Source of the DNA: Pochonia chlamydosporia 170
Taxonomy: Eukaryota > Ascomycota > Sordariomycetes > Hypocreales > Clavicipitaceae
Assembly: GCF_001653235.2 (NCBI RefSeq)
Contig: NC_035793.1
Span: 3,348,001 to 3,412,000, forward strand
Reading direction: 5' to 3'
Length of the DNA: 64,000 nt
This document shows positions 45,254 to 57,700 of the stretch, in pieces. The stretch's first letter is position 1. Every line of letters starts with the position of its first letter. The notes under the pieces were generated by a model, which was given only the letters and a program-made list of their open reading frames with translations, had not been told where the DNA came from and ran no database searches. Both the position numbers and the translations under genes were made by a program.

Positions 45254-47014
45254 ATGGCGTTGCTGCAGAGACTTGTAGCTCCAACATCCAAGCTGCGCTT
45301 TTCACCTGGTGTTTCATTGATTCTTGCTAGACGGGCGTCCACGATGCCTCCTCAGGTATGAGTGCTCCGAGCTATGACGTAGCTGCAGAAACGCGGTGCA
45401 ATTGCTAAGCCATACCATCTAGTTGAAAGATCCGTCGCTGCTGAAGCAGGACGTCGCTTATATCAATGGCGAATGGCGAGCTGCCAAGTCTGGCAAGACT
45501 TTCAAGGTCAATGGTAAGAAATTCCTCATACACTACAATTTTTGGATCCAGAGATGCTGACTGACTGGCATAGACCCCTCTACTGGCACCTTGATTGGTA
45601 CCTGCGCCGAGTGCGATGCCGAAGACACCAAGCTGGCCATCAAGGCCGCCGCCGATGCTTTCCCTGCCTTTCGCAGCCTGACTGGCCGTGAACGTGCCAA
45701 GATGCTGCGCAAGTGGTATGATTTGATGGTGGAGAATGCTGATGATATTGCCAAGCTCATCACTTGGGAGAATGGCAAGCCTGTCGCTGAGGCCAAGGGC
45801 GAGGCTACTTATGCTGCCAATTTCTTTGAATGGTTTAGTGAGGAAGCTCCTCGAACTTATGGCGACACTATTCCCGCTACTGTGCCTGGAAACAGGGTGT
45901 GGACGCTCAAGGAGCCTGTCGGTGTGTGTGGGCTAATTACACCGTACGAGATTACTACTCCTGGTATTTGTTGAACTCTGGCTAACGGATAGACTGTAGA
46001 TGGAACTTTCCTGCTGCCATGATTACTCGAAAAGTCGCCCCAGCCCTGGCCGCTGGCTGTACCGTTGTTTGCAAGGCTCCCGGCGAGACTCCCTACACTG
46101 CCCTGGCTGTCGCTGAGCTTGGTCACCGGGCAGGTATTCCCAAGGGTGTCGTCAACGTCGTTACCACCCTTGCCAACACGCCAGAGATTGGTGAAGTGCT
46201 CACCACTGATCCTACCGTCAAGAAGGTGTCATTCACTGGATCCACTGGTGTCGGCAAGCTCCTCATGAAGCAGTCATCTGGCACCCTCAAGAAGCTGTCT
46301 TTGGAGCTTGGTGGCAACGCACCATTCATCGTCTTTGATGACGCTGACATTGAGACCGCTGTGGCTGGCGCCATTGCTTCCAAGTTCCGTGGAACCGGTC
46401 AAACCTGCGTTTGTGCCAACCGAATCTACGTCCAAGAGGGTGTCTACGACGAATTCGTCAAGAAATTTACCGAAAAAGTAAACGCTTTCAAGGTCGGCAA
46501 CGGCTTCGAGGACGGCACTACCCACGGACCTCTTATCCACGACCGGGCCGTTTCCAAGGTTGAGGCTCACATCAAGGACGCCCAGTCCAAGGGCGGCAAG
46601 ATTGTCGCCGGTGGCCAAGCGATGCCCGATCTGGGAGCCAACTTCTTCCAGCCAACTGTTATCCGGGACATGACTCCCAACATGGCCATGGCTACGGAGG
46701 AGACGTTTGGACCCGTCGCCGGACTCTTCCCCTTCAAGACAGAAGCTGAGGTTGTCAAGATGGCTAACAAGGTTGAGGTCGGCCTTGCTGGATATTTCTT
46801 CTCGCGAGACCTTCACCGTGTTCACAGAGTAGCTGAGGCGCTGGAAGTCGGCATGGTTGGTGTCAACACTGGTATCATTTCTGATCCAGCAGCTCCGTTT
46901 GGTGGTGTCAAAGAGAGCGGTTTTGGTCGTGAGGGTTCCAAGTATGGTATTGCCGAGTACCAGATTACCAAGATGATTACGTACGGAGGAATGGGATTGC
47001 CCTTGCAGAGTTAG
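45254..47014 (+). CDS. UGA2: Succinate-semialdehyde dehydrogenase (GABA shunt)
   Basis: An aldehyde dehydrogenase that oxidises succinate semialdehyde to succinate with NAD(P)+, the last step of GABA catabolism. Exons are 45254-45355, 45423-45513, 45574-45943 and 46000-47014, giving 525 residues. The N-terminal exon (MALLQRLVAPTSKLRF ... LARRAST) looks like a mitochondrial presequence. The third splice join recreates GLITPWNFPAAMI. Motifs are SFTGSTGVGK (cofactor loop), LELGGNAPFIVFDDAD with the catalytic Glu about 290, and FRGTGQTCVCANR with the catalytic Cys about 324. The paired Cys-x-Cys in that loop and the C-terminal PFGGVKESGFGREGSKYG agree with the SSADH branch and not with general ALDHs. 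Substrate assignment is by family resemblance. Confidence 0.92.
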
Positions 47015-47630
47015 ACATAATGGTTCGGCAGCGCAGGTAGTAATAGTTGAGAATAAAAGGCGAAAACTGCATCTCGTTGTAATCACATCTCACACGAAGC
47101 ATGGTGCCTCTCATGGGCTGGAGTACAATCTCGAGTTCTACTTGACCACTGTGCAAATTACACCTTCCGGTACAACGCGAACGAAAGATGAGCACGGGAA
47201 CCGATTGTGTCTTGGTTCGACTGGATATATGAAAGCCAACCGAACTCTGTGTGCACCTCCACCACAGGAATCTCAGATCTCATGCCCCTCACCCCGGACT
47301 GCCTCCGCAGCATCTGTTCCTCGCCATCGCCTTCAGTTATCGAGTGTCGAGCCCTAAGGCAAATAGTCCTACACTTCTACGCGAACCTCCACGCGCACCC
47401 CCACGCGCACATTCTCATCAAGGAAGGAGCGGTCCTCCAGATGACGATGTCCTCACGACAAAGTGGGTCTAACGCGTCCAAGACGCGACTTTCGAGGAAG
47501 GAGCGACGCGGGAAGACGGGTAGCCTTATCCGAAACCAGACTGTCGGGTCGTTCAACACCACACTCGACTTACACGATATCGCATGTTTTGGAGGGCTTA
47601 TAGCATAAAATAAGAACTCAATTATCGTAC
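47015..47630. other. SSADH 3' flank and tRNA upstream region
   Basis: A reading frame at 47207-47608 is open but starts at a non-ATG codon, has no recognisable domain and lies in a Pro/Ser/His-rich sequence, so I do not call it a gene. No other feature was seen. Confidence 0.45.
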
Positions 47631-47721
47631 GTCCGCATAGTGTAGCGGTTATCATGTTTGCTTTACATAATCATCTAATTTGGAACGCAAAAGGTCCCAG
47701 GTTCGAACCCTGGTGCGGACA
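47631..47721 (+). tRNA. tRNA-Val (anticodon UAC) with an 18-nt intron
   Basis: The acceptor arms GTCCGCA (47631-47637) and TGCGGAC (47714-47720) pair perfectly, with discriminator A at 47721. The T arm is CCAGG-TTCGAAC-CCTGG (47697-47713). The anticodon stem TTTGC/GCAAA encloses the loop TTTACAC once an 18-nt intron (47668-47685) is removed one base 3' of the anticodon, the normal eukaryotic site. The anticodon TAC (47664-47666) reads GUA valine codons. The internal B box GGTTCGAACCC is canonical, and a TTTT run 5 bp downstream (47726-47729) fits Pol III termination. Confidence 0.93.
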
Positions 47722-48376
47722 AACCTTTTGCTGGTTGAATCCAAAGATCAGGGACGTTTGGTCGTCTTTTTTGCTTGGGGTTGTTGGTCTGGGAGTATGG
47801 GTTTCTGGTGGGAAGACGTACGCAAAGCCGCTGCTTTCTTCCTTTTTGTTGCTTTGGGGTGGTGTAAGTTCTGGGGCTGAAAAACGTAGTTGGACACCAA
47901 CATCCTATTGTCCAACTTGGGAGTTGGCTCACACAAGCTGCGCTTTAGCGCAGCCTATGTGAGTGAACTGTAAGTGAGTTTATATAAACGAATTTCATCA
48001 TCGGAAATGGAATTCATTCCTCATTGTAGTCAATTTCTCTAGGGCGAGTTGTGGGGTTTGCGAACATACCTCACGCAAAGACACTCTGTTGATACAACCA
48101 TAATCACAATCACAATCAGCCAGCGACAAGCAGATGAGTTATCAAATTTTTATTCATAATCATATCATGCATCTAGAGATGCTCTATGTCATAAAACCCT
48201 AGCTATTCAAGGGGTAGCCTTGTTCCGTATCAAGCCAAGCCTGTCATGGTAACCCAAACGCCAGAAATAATGCCAGCCTAAGGCACAATCAAACCAGCAA
48301 ATGTTCGCTCAAAGCCAATGTAAGCAATAGAAATAAGGAAACACAATATCAATATCTCATATTACGGTCATAAGAT
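47722..48376. other. Region downstream of tRNA-Val, up to SUR7
   Basis: It includes the tRNA terminator, two adjacent hairpin-forming inverted repeats (47889-47916 and 47928-47963), and the 3' flank of the SUR7/PalI gene. No protein gene is supported. Confidence 0.5.
47889..47963. repeat. Two adjacent inverted repeats (hairpins)
   Basis: The first is GTTGGACA (47889-47896) with its complement TGTCCAAC (47909-47916), loop 12 nt. The second is GCTGCGCT (47937-47944) with AGCGCAGC (47947-47954) around a 2-nt loop, extended by CTCACA (47928-47933) and TGTGAG (47958-47963). They begin about 160 bp after the tRNA terminator. The function is unknown. Confidence 0.6.
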
Positions 48377-49369
48377 TTATGCCCGGTGAGAATAGGGTTC
48401 GTAAGCAAGATCAGTTCGGCCTTGGCCAGAGGGATGTCGGGGACCAGTTGAGAAGGCACCATGGCTCTGGTTAGGGTTATAATAGCCACTGTTGTGACCG
48501 CTGGTCATTTCGTAGTCGTGAGAAAGGGGACGGTAGGCACCGCCATTGGGGAGGAGTTTCTCGCCATCAGTGTCAAGATGTCGCTTGCCGCCGCTGCGAC
48601 GGTGCTCAGGCTTGCAGCAGCAGATGGTAAAGATCCAGAAGAAAGCAGCGCCAATGGCGAACGCAGTGGCGATCCAAACGGTAGCAAGGAATCGAGTGCC
48701 AATGTCGGCCTTGACGCCGTAAAATTTGTTCGTGCCCTTGACAGCACCGACAACAATGGCGGCCATGGCAGTGGACAGACCGGCGGCGGCACCAACCAGG
48801 ACCGCGGTGATGGCGGCAACAAGCCAGGTCAGACATGATACGACCCGTGAACAGTTGGCGAAGATGCCGACAACCAGCTCGACACCAAGAGCGACGAGGG
48901 CAATGATGAAGGCGACCTCAGTCCACTTGGTGACGACGCGGAAAGTCTTGAGAGCATTCTGGATCTCGTCGGGAAGCTTGAAGCCCTCGACACCAGTGGC
49001 CTTGCCCAGCTGCTCGATATAGCTGGTGTTGAGGGCACTGTTGGCCCAGTCAAACTTGGCCTTTGTGCACTGTCGCTTGTTGTCGTTATCAGTGTAGCAG
49101 TATCCCCAGAGGTCGACTTCGTAAACGTTGGCAAGGCCAAGATCGGCAGCGGTGATGTTGCCAGTCTTGTCGGCTCGAGGGTTGATACCGAGTTTACCGG
49201 CAATATTGCCCAAGTCGGCCGGGCTTATGCTCATATCCTTGACGTCGACACGGAACATCCATAATTGATTGTGGGCGACGCCGGAGAGTGTGGCAATAAG
49301 AAGGGCAACGATAGAAGCGATTGTTAAAACGAGCGGCAAGCCGACGCAAAAGAATCGACCGACGCCCAT
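48377..49369 (-). CDS. SUR7/PalI-family cortical membrane protein
   Basis: A single-exon gene of 330 residues. The family is four-spanning plasma-membrane proteins of eisosomes (Sur7) or the pH-response module (PalI/Rim9). The first span is about residues 7-29 (FCVGLPLVLTIASIVALLIA). A long extracellular loop contains the claudin-like motif LWGYC, followed nine residues later by a second Cys (Sur7 W-x-x-C ... C signature), with DNDNKRQCTKAKFDW. Three further spans lie at about 150-172, 178-212 and 229-252, the last ending in CCC. The hydrophilic C-terminal tail (about 80 residues) is Gly/Ser/Tyr-rich. Length and loop composition favour Sur7-like over Rim9-like, but I cannot separate them firmly. 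It is the left border of the third long gap. Confidence 0.88.
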   Translation of the reverse strand: MGVGRFFCVGLPLVLTIASIVALLIATLSGVAHNQLWMFRVDVKDMSISPADLGNIAGKLGINPRADKTGNITAADLGLANVYEVDLWGYCYTDNDNKRQCTKAKFDWANSALNTSYIEQLGKATGVEGFKLPDEIQNALKTFRVVTKWTEVAFIIALVALGVELVVGIFANCSRVVSCLTWLVAAITAVLVGAAAGLSTAMAAIVVGAVKGTNKFYGVKADIGTRFLATVWIATAFAIGAAFFWIFTICCCKPEHRRSGGKRHLDTDGEKLLPNGGAYRPLSHDYEMTSGHNSGYYNPNQSHGAFSTGPRHPSGQGRTDLAYEPYSHRA

Positions 49370-52204
49370 TGCTGCGGTGGTTGTGGGTGTATAGAGTCTG
49401 AAGCTGTTCTATTCGTGATCGAAGTGCTCGAGTCGAGAACCGTCAGAAGCCTGTGATGTCACACTAGACAAATTCTTGGGTGCGCGATGGTGAGAGTCGT
49501 CGACGTTTAAACCGACGCTTCGGTAACACAGGTCAGGATGGAAAAACGAAGTAACGCAAAATACGTCAAACACCGGATGATGAATACCGAAGAAAAGGTT
49601 GTGAAGGGTCGGAACGGCCGTGTTTATATAAACGAGAGCTGTGAATTCCTGGCTGGGCTGGGCTGAGCTGCTGACATGGCGCAAGGTTGGGTCAGTCAAC
49701 AATGAACGGTCCGCCTTCTTCCTGTGTAGCACCATGCACAAAGCGTGGCGTGGCGCAGACGCAGACGAAAAAAGAACAGGTAAACACCATGGAAGCTAAG
49801 CCAACGGCGGAGAGAAGCGGAGCAACGAGCCTGGTGGCCTCTCTCCATGCTGTGTTGCCCACCAAAATTGGGCGCAGCACCACATCAGCAGGGCTGATTT
49901 GCTGACGAAAGACACACTCAAGCCTGACTTGCGGGTCTGTGAGGTTTTGCCCATTCATGGACTGATGTCAAAGACCAGGGAGACCCTGGCTGGAGATGGG
50001 CAATTCGCAATGATCATTCCCAAACTGGCTGCACTCTGCGCGACGAATGTTGGTGGATGATGGTTCATGATGAGTCGCTCTATAACACGAATACCTGCTT
50101 CGCCTCGCCTGAGTTCGCTAGAGGGGGAGTTTGAAATCCCTCGTCTCACAGCATCTTCACCGAGCAGCTCAGGTAGCTTCCAGTGTTCCATCCAACCTGG
50201 CAGACAGAGAGTAACACAAGAACGGAGTGTCTACCGAGTTTCACTAGCTCCCGTCAGCCTCCCTCATTTCACGATGCTTCCTGATCAGGATAAAACTGCT
50301 CATGGCGCAGAGTCAATAGACCTGGCAGTAATAACATCGGAAAACATTCCCTAGGCTGATTTGTAAATTGATGAAATCGCTGATTCCAATAGCGCCCTCA
50401 TCTACCATCACCATGGCTGAGCTTCTCCACGGCATGTACGCATTCCGTGGTAGGGGCGGACATTATTTGATGCACAAACAGCATCCCCGGTAGCACCACC
50501 GATGCTGTGCCAAGGGTATTCCTGGCAATAGATAAAAATATTCGTCGTGACAGGACACTGACGAGTCCCAACAGGTCAAAACCGGTGGCTAGGACTAGTA
50601 TCTGTACCACCCAGTGTCGGCGTGAGAATCCAGTAGAAACAAACGCAGCGATCCAGCTTTTTGGGGAGTTTCCACATGAGCAAATATTCCAAAACACGAG
50701 GACACAGCATCATTCCGCCAACCTTGCATGGTTGGACCCTTGGTGTGTGGATGACGACGCGCAATAGCTTGTGGCCAAGGCGATAGATGGGATGGCAAAA
50801 ACTTTGGACCACATCCACTGATCGGCTTTGATCAGCACTTTATCTGGGTATCTCGAGGTGCCGTTTCTTGGAAGTCGTGTTCCTGACCACGATCACTGTG
50901 ACAACGGATGAGTGAGTATTGTGCAGCGCAACGGCTGTGTTGATCACGAAAACGTTTCATGTCCATCTTCTTGATGTGAGAAGATGTGCAAATCCGCAGC
51001 AGGCCACTTACTGGACTGCCATCAGCACATCCCCTTCACGATGCTTCATCTTCTCTCCCGGAAAAGCCCCATTGTTGGTGTCGCACGGAGATGAAACTGA
51101 CCTTCTGGAACCACCCTCAATAACCCAGGTTTGTGATGGTGAAGCTCTGATTGAGCCTCCAGTCTGGCTTGCATACGAAAATTCCCCGCTGGGCAATGAT
51201 TGGGAATGTCAAGTTGCTTGCGTTGGCTGTTGGCTGCCCCGTTGTTGCACGCACAGCCTCCACAAGGTTGGGCAGATTCCCAAATTTAGAAGCCCTTGCC
51301 ACCACCAAGTCCAAGAACATGTGTGACATGGACTTGACCTTGACACACACCTCAAGCATTTGGCAGTGACAGGCTGATGGATGCCCCAGGCCACAAGCAT
51401 GCATGTGCTTCAAGGTTGGCAACCAATGGCAAGATGCTGACTGATCATCCTGTACTGTTCTTGGCTGTCCAGTCGGCTTCAATGGCACAGCTATCCGTGT
51501 TCCAAGTTGTCAGCCATTGACCCTGGAACACCAAACTAGAACGTGCTTCAGTTGGAGAGCTCCCTGCCTCAGACTGAATGACCCGTCTAGCTTGTCACGT
51601 ACCACTCCCATGCTCTTATATTGATGCAAAAGAGTTGCGCCAAGCGCATCAAGCTAGCTTGTTCTATGCGCATAGCCTTATCTGATCTAACTCGGCCTAA
51701 CCCTGGAGTCTGCTGCAGGCGAGGCCTGTCATTATCAGTTGAGGGGCTGAAGCATGATGGAAGCTCATTTAAACCAAGTAGCCTGCTAAAAGTCGAATCT
51801 CAGCTATCGACTCTCGATGTGGCGGAGCGGCATACCCAGCACGACTCTGCCTCTTCATATTTATGGATCGCTCGATACCGGGTAGCATTTGCAAGTCAAT
51901 ATACTGGGCTACCGAGAGGAAAACTCGCCATTGCAACAAGAAATTCGGTGACCACATACAAGCATCTAAGGAAGTAAATCTTGACGCACGAGGTACTCTC
52001 TCCACTTGGAGGGCTGTGAGACATTTGCAGTATTCCAACGAGCTTCCGTCCTATCATCAACCGTCCGCCGCCGTCGCTATTCATTACGCGAGCCGCTCAT
52101 GCAAATGCTTTGGCCTCTTTGTCTTGGCGTTGCGGTCCATGATGTTGATGATGTCCATGATCAGAAAGGCTCCGCCTGTGATCATTTCCAAGGACACGTT
52201 CCTA

Positions 52205-52333
52205 CAACGGGAGGCAAAAAGTATTTAACGTAGTAAGGGGTGTCGCATATCGCAGTATATGCTACAATATATCGAGATGTGTTAGGTGTTGGCGTATACT
52301 TGACTGTGGCCAAATACTTTTTATCACAGATTG
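52205..52333 (+). mobile_element. MITE-like element, copy E
   Basis: 129 bp, flanked by TA on both sides (52203-52204 and 52334-52335). The core has TGTCGCATATCGCAGTATAT, GAGATGTGTTAG and GCCAAATACTTTTTATCACA, ending AGATTG. The left end CAACGGGAGG is a diverged form of the family terminus. Confidence 0.7.
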
Positions 52334-52726
52334 TATGTTACCCCCGTACTTTCAACCGTCATACGTAATGCTCTGGTGTTGAAATTTCCTTCATCACCTA
52401 GGATAGCCTGTCTTAGACCTCTACGCCGCAGCCGGAACAGCTTGACGTGAAACATCATAGATCGCCATACGCCTCTTGAACCGGCGGGGCCTTGATGTCA
52501 GGACTGTATCCTTTGTCGCAGATTATCTTGCCCTTTTTCAATGTTTATCAAACACGTTTTGGGACGACAGTGCGAATATGGTCGGCGCGCCAAGTACTCT
52601 CAAAGTTCTTGATAAGGATCATTTCCAATTTCGCGCCGGTGCCCAATACTTCACCGTCATTTCGCTCGGATCCCACCATGCCCCGTGTCATTTGCTTGTG
52701 CCCTCTGTTTCATTCGGCCACATCTA

Positions 52727-52856
52727 TAATGAGGGGTCCAAAAGTACATATTCTTACAAGGGAAACATACTTATCGCAAATCGCGTTTTCTGCTATGACA
52801 TATTGAGATGTGTTAGTATATACTTGGATATGGGTCAATACTTTAACCACGGACTG
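52727..52856 (+). mobile_element. MITE-like element, copy F
   Basis: 130 bp in the same orientation as copy E and about 390 bp beyond it. The core is CTTATCGCAAATCGCGTTTT, then CATATTGAGATGTGTTAGTA and ATGGGTCAATACTTTAACCA, ending CGGACTG. The left end TAATGAGGGGTCC differs from CAGTTTGGGGTCA partly by C-to-T and G-to-A changes. Confidence 0.65.
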
Positions 52857-55033
52857 TGCATCACCGGATTTGTCCTTGACGGCGTATGTTTTAAGCTGTG
52901 GTGTTGCCCCTTTCTCACGATCGCGGGGAAATCTCATTGTCTTGATTATCGATGATCTGCCATATTTCAATCGTCAACGATGCCGAGTTTCCGAGTTCTA
53001 AACATTGACTGTTTTAGATGTCCCGCCTTACCTCTCCATGCAATCCCAAATTTTCAGGATCATTGGTACAGGGACTTCCCCTCCATGTCTGGATATTCGA
53101 TGTGACCGAACGAATGTTTGAGTAAGCATCTTTGATGTCGTATCAACGTCCTGTGATAAGTCAAAGGCTGGTATCACCATGCTTAGGTATTTGACGTCTA
53201 AGACAATTCCAAACAGACTGGATCAAGGGCAAATAGCTAATTGGAGCTGACGGCAAACACGGCAACCCTTGTGGCATCTGTCGGGCAGGATCACAACGCT
53301 CGAAGCACAGAACACTAAGATGTCCGAGCGAACAAAGAAAGAGGCGTAATGCAAGTACAGTACTGTGCACTCACCGGCAAAAAAAGTGATCCGGAATACG
53401 CATGCTACTGGTATTAGTCGACTTACGTGGCAGATCGGGTGGCATGCGACTTCTGAAAGTTTGCTATGAGACACGGCGGAGCCGCATGGGCTTGCTCGAA
53501 ATCGCCCTGCGCGATGCTACCAAAGGTGCCATCGGTGCAGGCAACTTCTCCTGTGCATACGGGGTTGTTGCAGACGAATTGCCTTGCGTTCGCAACCGTT
53601 TGAGTGGATGAATTGAGACTTTGCCGGCGTTGCAATCCAACCAACAGCGGAAGCTGGGGAACAAGCCACCGCCAGACACAACAATCATCGGGGCCGATGT
53701 GGGGGCCGCGATGCCTCGTGGCCGCCGGTGTGCGACAAGAGAGAGTCCAAAGGGGGAGTTTGTGTTGTTCTCGTTCCGTTCCTTTGCCGTGTTTTCTCGA
53801 TGACAAGGGCAGCATCGCTTCTCGTGAGCCAGTCGGACGTCGGAATGGTGTTGATGGCGGCAATGGTGAGATTGTCCCCAAATCTTAATCCTGGTTTCCC
53901 GGTCCATGTCCATGCCACACCAACCTACAAGGTTGATTACGCCCACGAAAAGTTTCCAGCATATCACAAACTATTGAGGGGGGCCAGAATGAAAGAAAAG
54001 GTAACCCAACAATCCCCACCGCCTTTAGGTCCATGAGTTGGAGCCCAACAACTATTATTATCTTCTCCGTACGGAGTAGTCTTACCTGAGTAACCACAAA
54101 TATTTGAAATTTGTAAATGACCGTTGATCTGGTTGGACCAACAATGGGTATGGGACGGCAACCGGTGGAGGGGATAAACAGATAAGTCAACGTCCATAAT
54201 TTCGCCAGAGACTTTGCCTGCAGGCAAAAACTCGGTGAGGCAGATGGTACCTAGCATGGGGCCAGCGGTTTGCGCCGAGTATTATTTGAACTTCTTTCTC
54301 CAAGTCTGGTGAAGTTTATTGTGGCGTCGCCGATCGCTGCAACCTCAAAAGGAAGCATACCTTTGACAAGCAACTAGTGTGAATTAGTGCTTGTCCTGTT
54401 GATCTTGAGCATACGTTTACACTAACCAGACGAGATTCCAGCAGCGGGAAGAACATGATGCCAAGGAACGAATTGCTGACAAGATGGGATGGATGCCAGG
54501 CTATGGCGTTGGTCGAAGTGGAGGGTGGAGGCAAAGGCTGCCGTGAGATGCAGTGCGGGCGGAGGCGCTGGTCTGGATGCATGGAGGGCCAGTTGTGATG
54601 TTGATGAATGGGAAGGAGAAGTCGGAGAAAGCACGCACATTCAAAGTTGCGTGTGTCACTTGGACGACGGACGATGTCAGCGTTTGCATGGTACTGGTTG
54701 CACATTGACTCTGTTGCCAGAATGATGCCTTGTGTTGCTGTAGACATGTGAAGAGTTGACATGTTGCAGTTCCGTGAATGGTCAAATGTACCAGACTGTC
54801 TGGTGTCAGGTATTGTCGTATTGAGGGGGAACAGTGTGGTCAACCAATCAAGTTGACCTCATGGCTGACAATTATCCCCTGGGCGGTTCGGGTTCAGGCA
54901 GGTGCTCGCGCTGCAAGAAGCAGCCTCCCAGCAAGCAGGGCACAGGGTCCATTTGGGGAAGCATGCAATGCACTGGAGTCTGGTGCTGAAAAACTTAATC
55001 AAGTAGGGACAGGAACGTTGACTGTGGCATCTA

Positions 55034-55165
55034 CGGTGGCAGGTCGACAGTATTTAAACTAATATAAGGTATTGCGCATCGTGTTGTACGCTACAAACTT
55101 ACCGTGATATGTTAGTGTGCACTTGGAGTTGGGCAAACATGAACCAAATACTTTTGATGAGAGAG
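55034..55165 (+). mobile_element. MITE-like element, copy G
   Basis: The left half is clear (CGGTGGCAGGTCGACAGTAT, then AAGGTATTGCGCATCGTG, GATATGTTAGTGTGCACTTG and TTGGGCAAA). The expected ACAGACTG terminus is missing, so the right boundary is approximate. Confidence 0.55.
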
Positions 55166-57680
55166 TGTCTGGGAGATTCAAGCCTGTCTGGTGGGTCCCC
55201 TCCGGGGCATCTGTGGCTCAAGCGGCTTGGTTCAGGCGTTGGCAGTGCCTGCAGGCGACATGGACCAGATATCTGGAAGATCAAATTGAAGTCTGGTGGT
55301 CTGGCGTCAATCGAGATGGCACATTAGATTCAACCAGATGCAGCCGATTCCTGGTACCAGACCGGACCAGACCTTGGACCCCATCCAGAGCCCTGTTCTA
55401 GTTTTGGGTGTGTTTGAAGGCCCCATTGGGGGTCAATCCAGTTTCTCAGTCTCAGTATCTCCGGCCACAAGTCGAAACCAATACATCAACTCTGTACAGC
55501 ATACGGAGTACAGAGATATTGGATCCTATTTTCCATCCTGGTCCTCGTTGTTTAGAAATTCTCTCACCATCCAGAATCCCGCTCACAAACACTCTCAAAG
55601 CTACAGTACCATTTCCTTCATTTTGTTCACTCATTTCACTTGCGCCACTAGTTTGTTCTCCTGGTCCATCACTTGGTCAGCTGAGCACCTCCATTCGCAG
55701 ATAGACCCGCGTGGTTTGAGCTGCGTCGACGACCAACAAGTCGTCTTTCTCACACAGACCAGGTCCAAGTCAATTTGGTAATATAGAAAATACACTACCG
55801 ACCTCTTACCCCTACCATTTTTTCCTGCAAGTGCGTATTGTGCGGAGGAATTGGGGGCGGCGCCGTGCGGACGGACGAGGATAGTCAGCTTCTCGTTTTG
55901 TCAAGTTTAGTTTTCGCAATTCTGGAGCGTCTGGATTGGCAGATACTGAAGTATATATCCGGGGTGGTCTGGCCTCGCCTCGCCTGGCCTCGTCTGCACA
56001 CCACATGCACTCACTCACTCTCACATTGTGCTCGTCTTTGATCAAATTTTAATTCCGCGTCCAGTGAATACAGAGTAACTACAGGCAGCAAATCAACACA
56101 TTGATAACACAATTTTGAAGTATTTGCTTGGTTACTACTCCATACGCAAGCTGGCTATTCCGTACTCGGTCCGCCCGCTCTAGCTTCTTGATAGCTCCAA
56201 TTGAGCTTCGCCACAATCCAACCGCCTTATCAGACATCTGGAGTCGCCTCACTTCAAGTCGCAGCTCTAATGGACACTGCCTGCTACTGCTGCTAGAACC
56301 ACGCAGAGCACCACTCAACGCAAATCAAGTGAAATCAATTTCAAATCATCTTCTCCATCACTTCATCTTTGAGCCTCTTCACCATCACCGTTGACAAAGG
56401 CGACGCCGTCACCGAGATCCGCTCCTGGTGCCGCAAACAAATTGTCTGCGCGGCGCCAACACCAGACTAGACGCAAGCCCAACGCCAATCCGGGGCCATT
56501 TCTCCAGCCATTTCTGGTAACGAACCGGGGTAGATCCAAGCACATTGAGTCGAAGCACCAGACACCCAGAAGCTAGTCGATAAAGCAACTGGAGCTTGAA
56601 CTTGACTGTGCTTCAACGGACTTCCCGGCCATTTTGCAAGCCAAGGTAGGTGGCCGTTTTGTGCATATCTCAAAACACTCATCTCTCCCACTTTTCTGGG
56701 CCTTGCAAAGATCCTCGCATCTATCTCTTCTTGGCGACTTGGTTCAAGGTGAAAGCCAAGGTCTAGACACAATCAGACTTGACTCGGGTCCACGGCAAAT
56801 CAACAGACATTCGCTCACCCGCACTCGACCAAGAGGAGGAACCGCCCTTGCCTCGCGTTAGTTTTCGTCGTTGGCTTGGTATTGTATCAAGTACGAGTTG
56901 GTCACCGACGACGAAGACAAAAAGGCTGGTCGTCGCCCATCCATCCAAACCCTCGCCACCGATCGCTGTCTTCGTTGCAGCTCTTTAGCCATTGGCAGTT
57001 GACCATAAAACATCTATTACGACAGCCCGGCAGAAGCAACTTCTCCCAGACATTTGCGCACGTCTCAAACACCGTTGGATCTATTTGTAGGTACTTCAAC
57101 CCGTCTCGTCACTCGCCTGTTCACGTTTCATCACTTCTCCTTGCCCTCATTTCGTCCCAACTCTTGGTGGTCGCTCCTGCCTTGCTTTCTGCGACTTGCG
57201 CTGAGGACTCAACTCCGGGCTGAAGGGGATCTGGTCTGGTAGCCTTGTCTGGTCCTGTCCCTTTCCCAAGTTCACGACCAAACTCCATCGCAGAGACACC
57301 TAGACAGGGCAAATCATTTGAGTCACCGTCGCTTCCAGTTTCTGTTTTACATCCAGTCTGCATCTGCGCCAATCCTGGCACTTGTCCTGGCACTGGCACT
57401 GGCGTTTGCACATCTGCGTTTGATTTGTCGCAGGTTCTGTTGCTGTCCATCCCCCGGCTGTGTCTCGCCTGGCTCAAGTTGCATTGACGCATCTGCACAT
57501 CGACAAACGCACACCAAATCTGCTCGCGCAACTTGATCTTTGCTGTTGCTGCCTCGTCACTATTGTCTTGTCTGGTCCGCCAGTTCATGCAGAGCACTGG
57601 AGCTGGAACTGAAACTGGAACTGTCCCGACCTGGCCAACGTCGCAGTCGGCAAAGACCTCTCTGCAGCCGTTAACCATTC

Positions 57681-57700
57681 CCTGTCCTGTCCTGTCCTGT
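57681..57700 (+). repeat. (CCTGT)4 microsatellite
   Basis: Four perfect CCTGT units in the presumed promoter or leader of the PP-Z gene. Confidence 0.9.

Noticed and set aside
47207..47608. 133-codon plus-strand open frame after SSADH
   Set aside because: It begins at a non-ATG codon, has no recognisable domain and no plausible splice partners.
47675..47932. 85-codon minus-strand open frame ending in APGFEPGTF
   Set aside because: That peptide is the usual artefact of translating the complement of a tRNA T arm. The tRNA explains the sequence.
52476..52955. 159-codon plus-strand open frame
   Set aside because: It runs through MITE-like copy F and its flanks, has no domain, and overlaps other open frames.
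55296..55781. 161-codon plus-strand open frame in the third long gap
   Set aside because: Low-complexity Ser/Thr/Phe content, no domain, and no conserved start or splice context.
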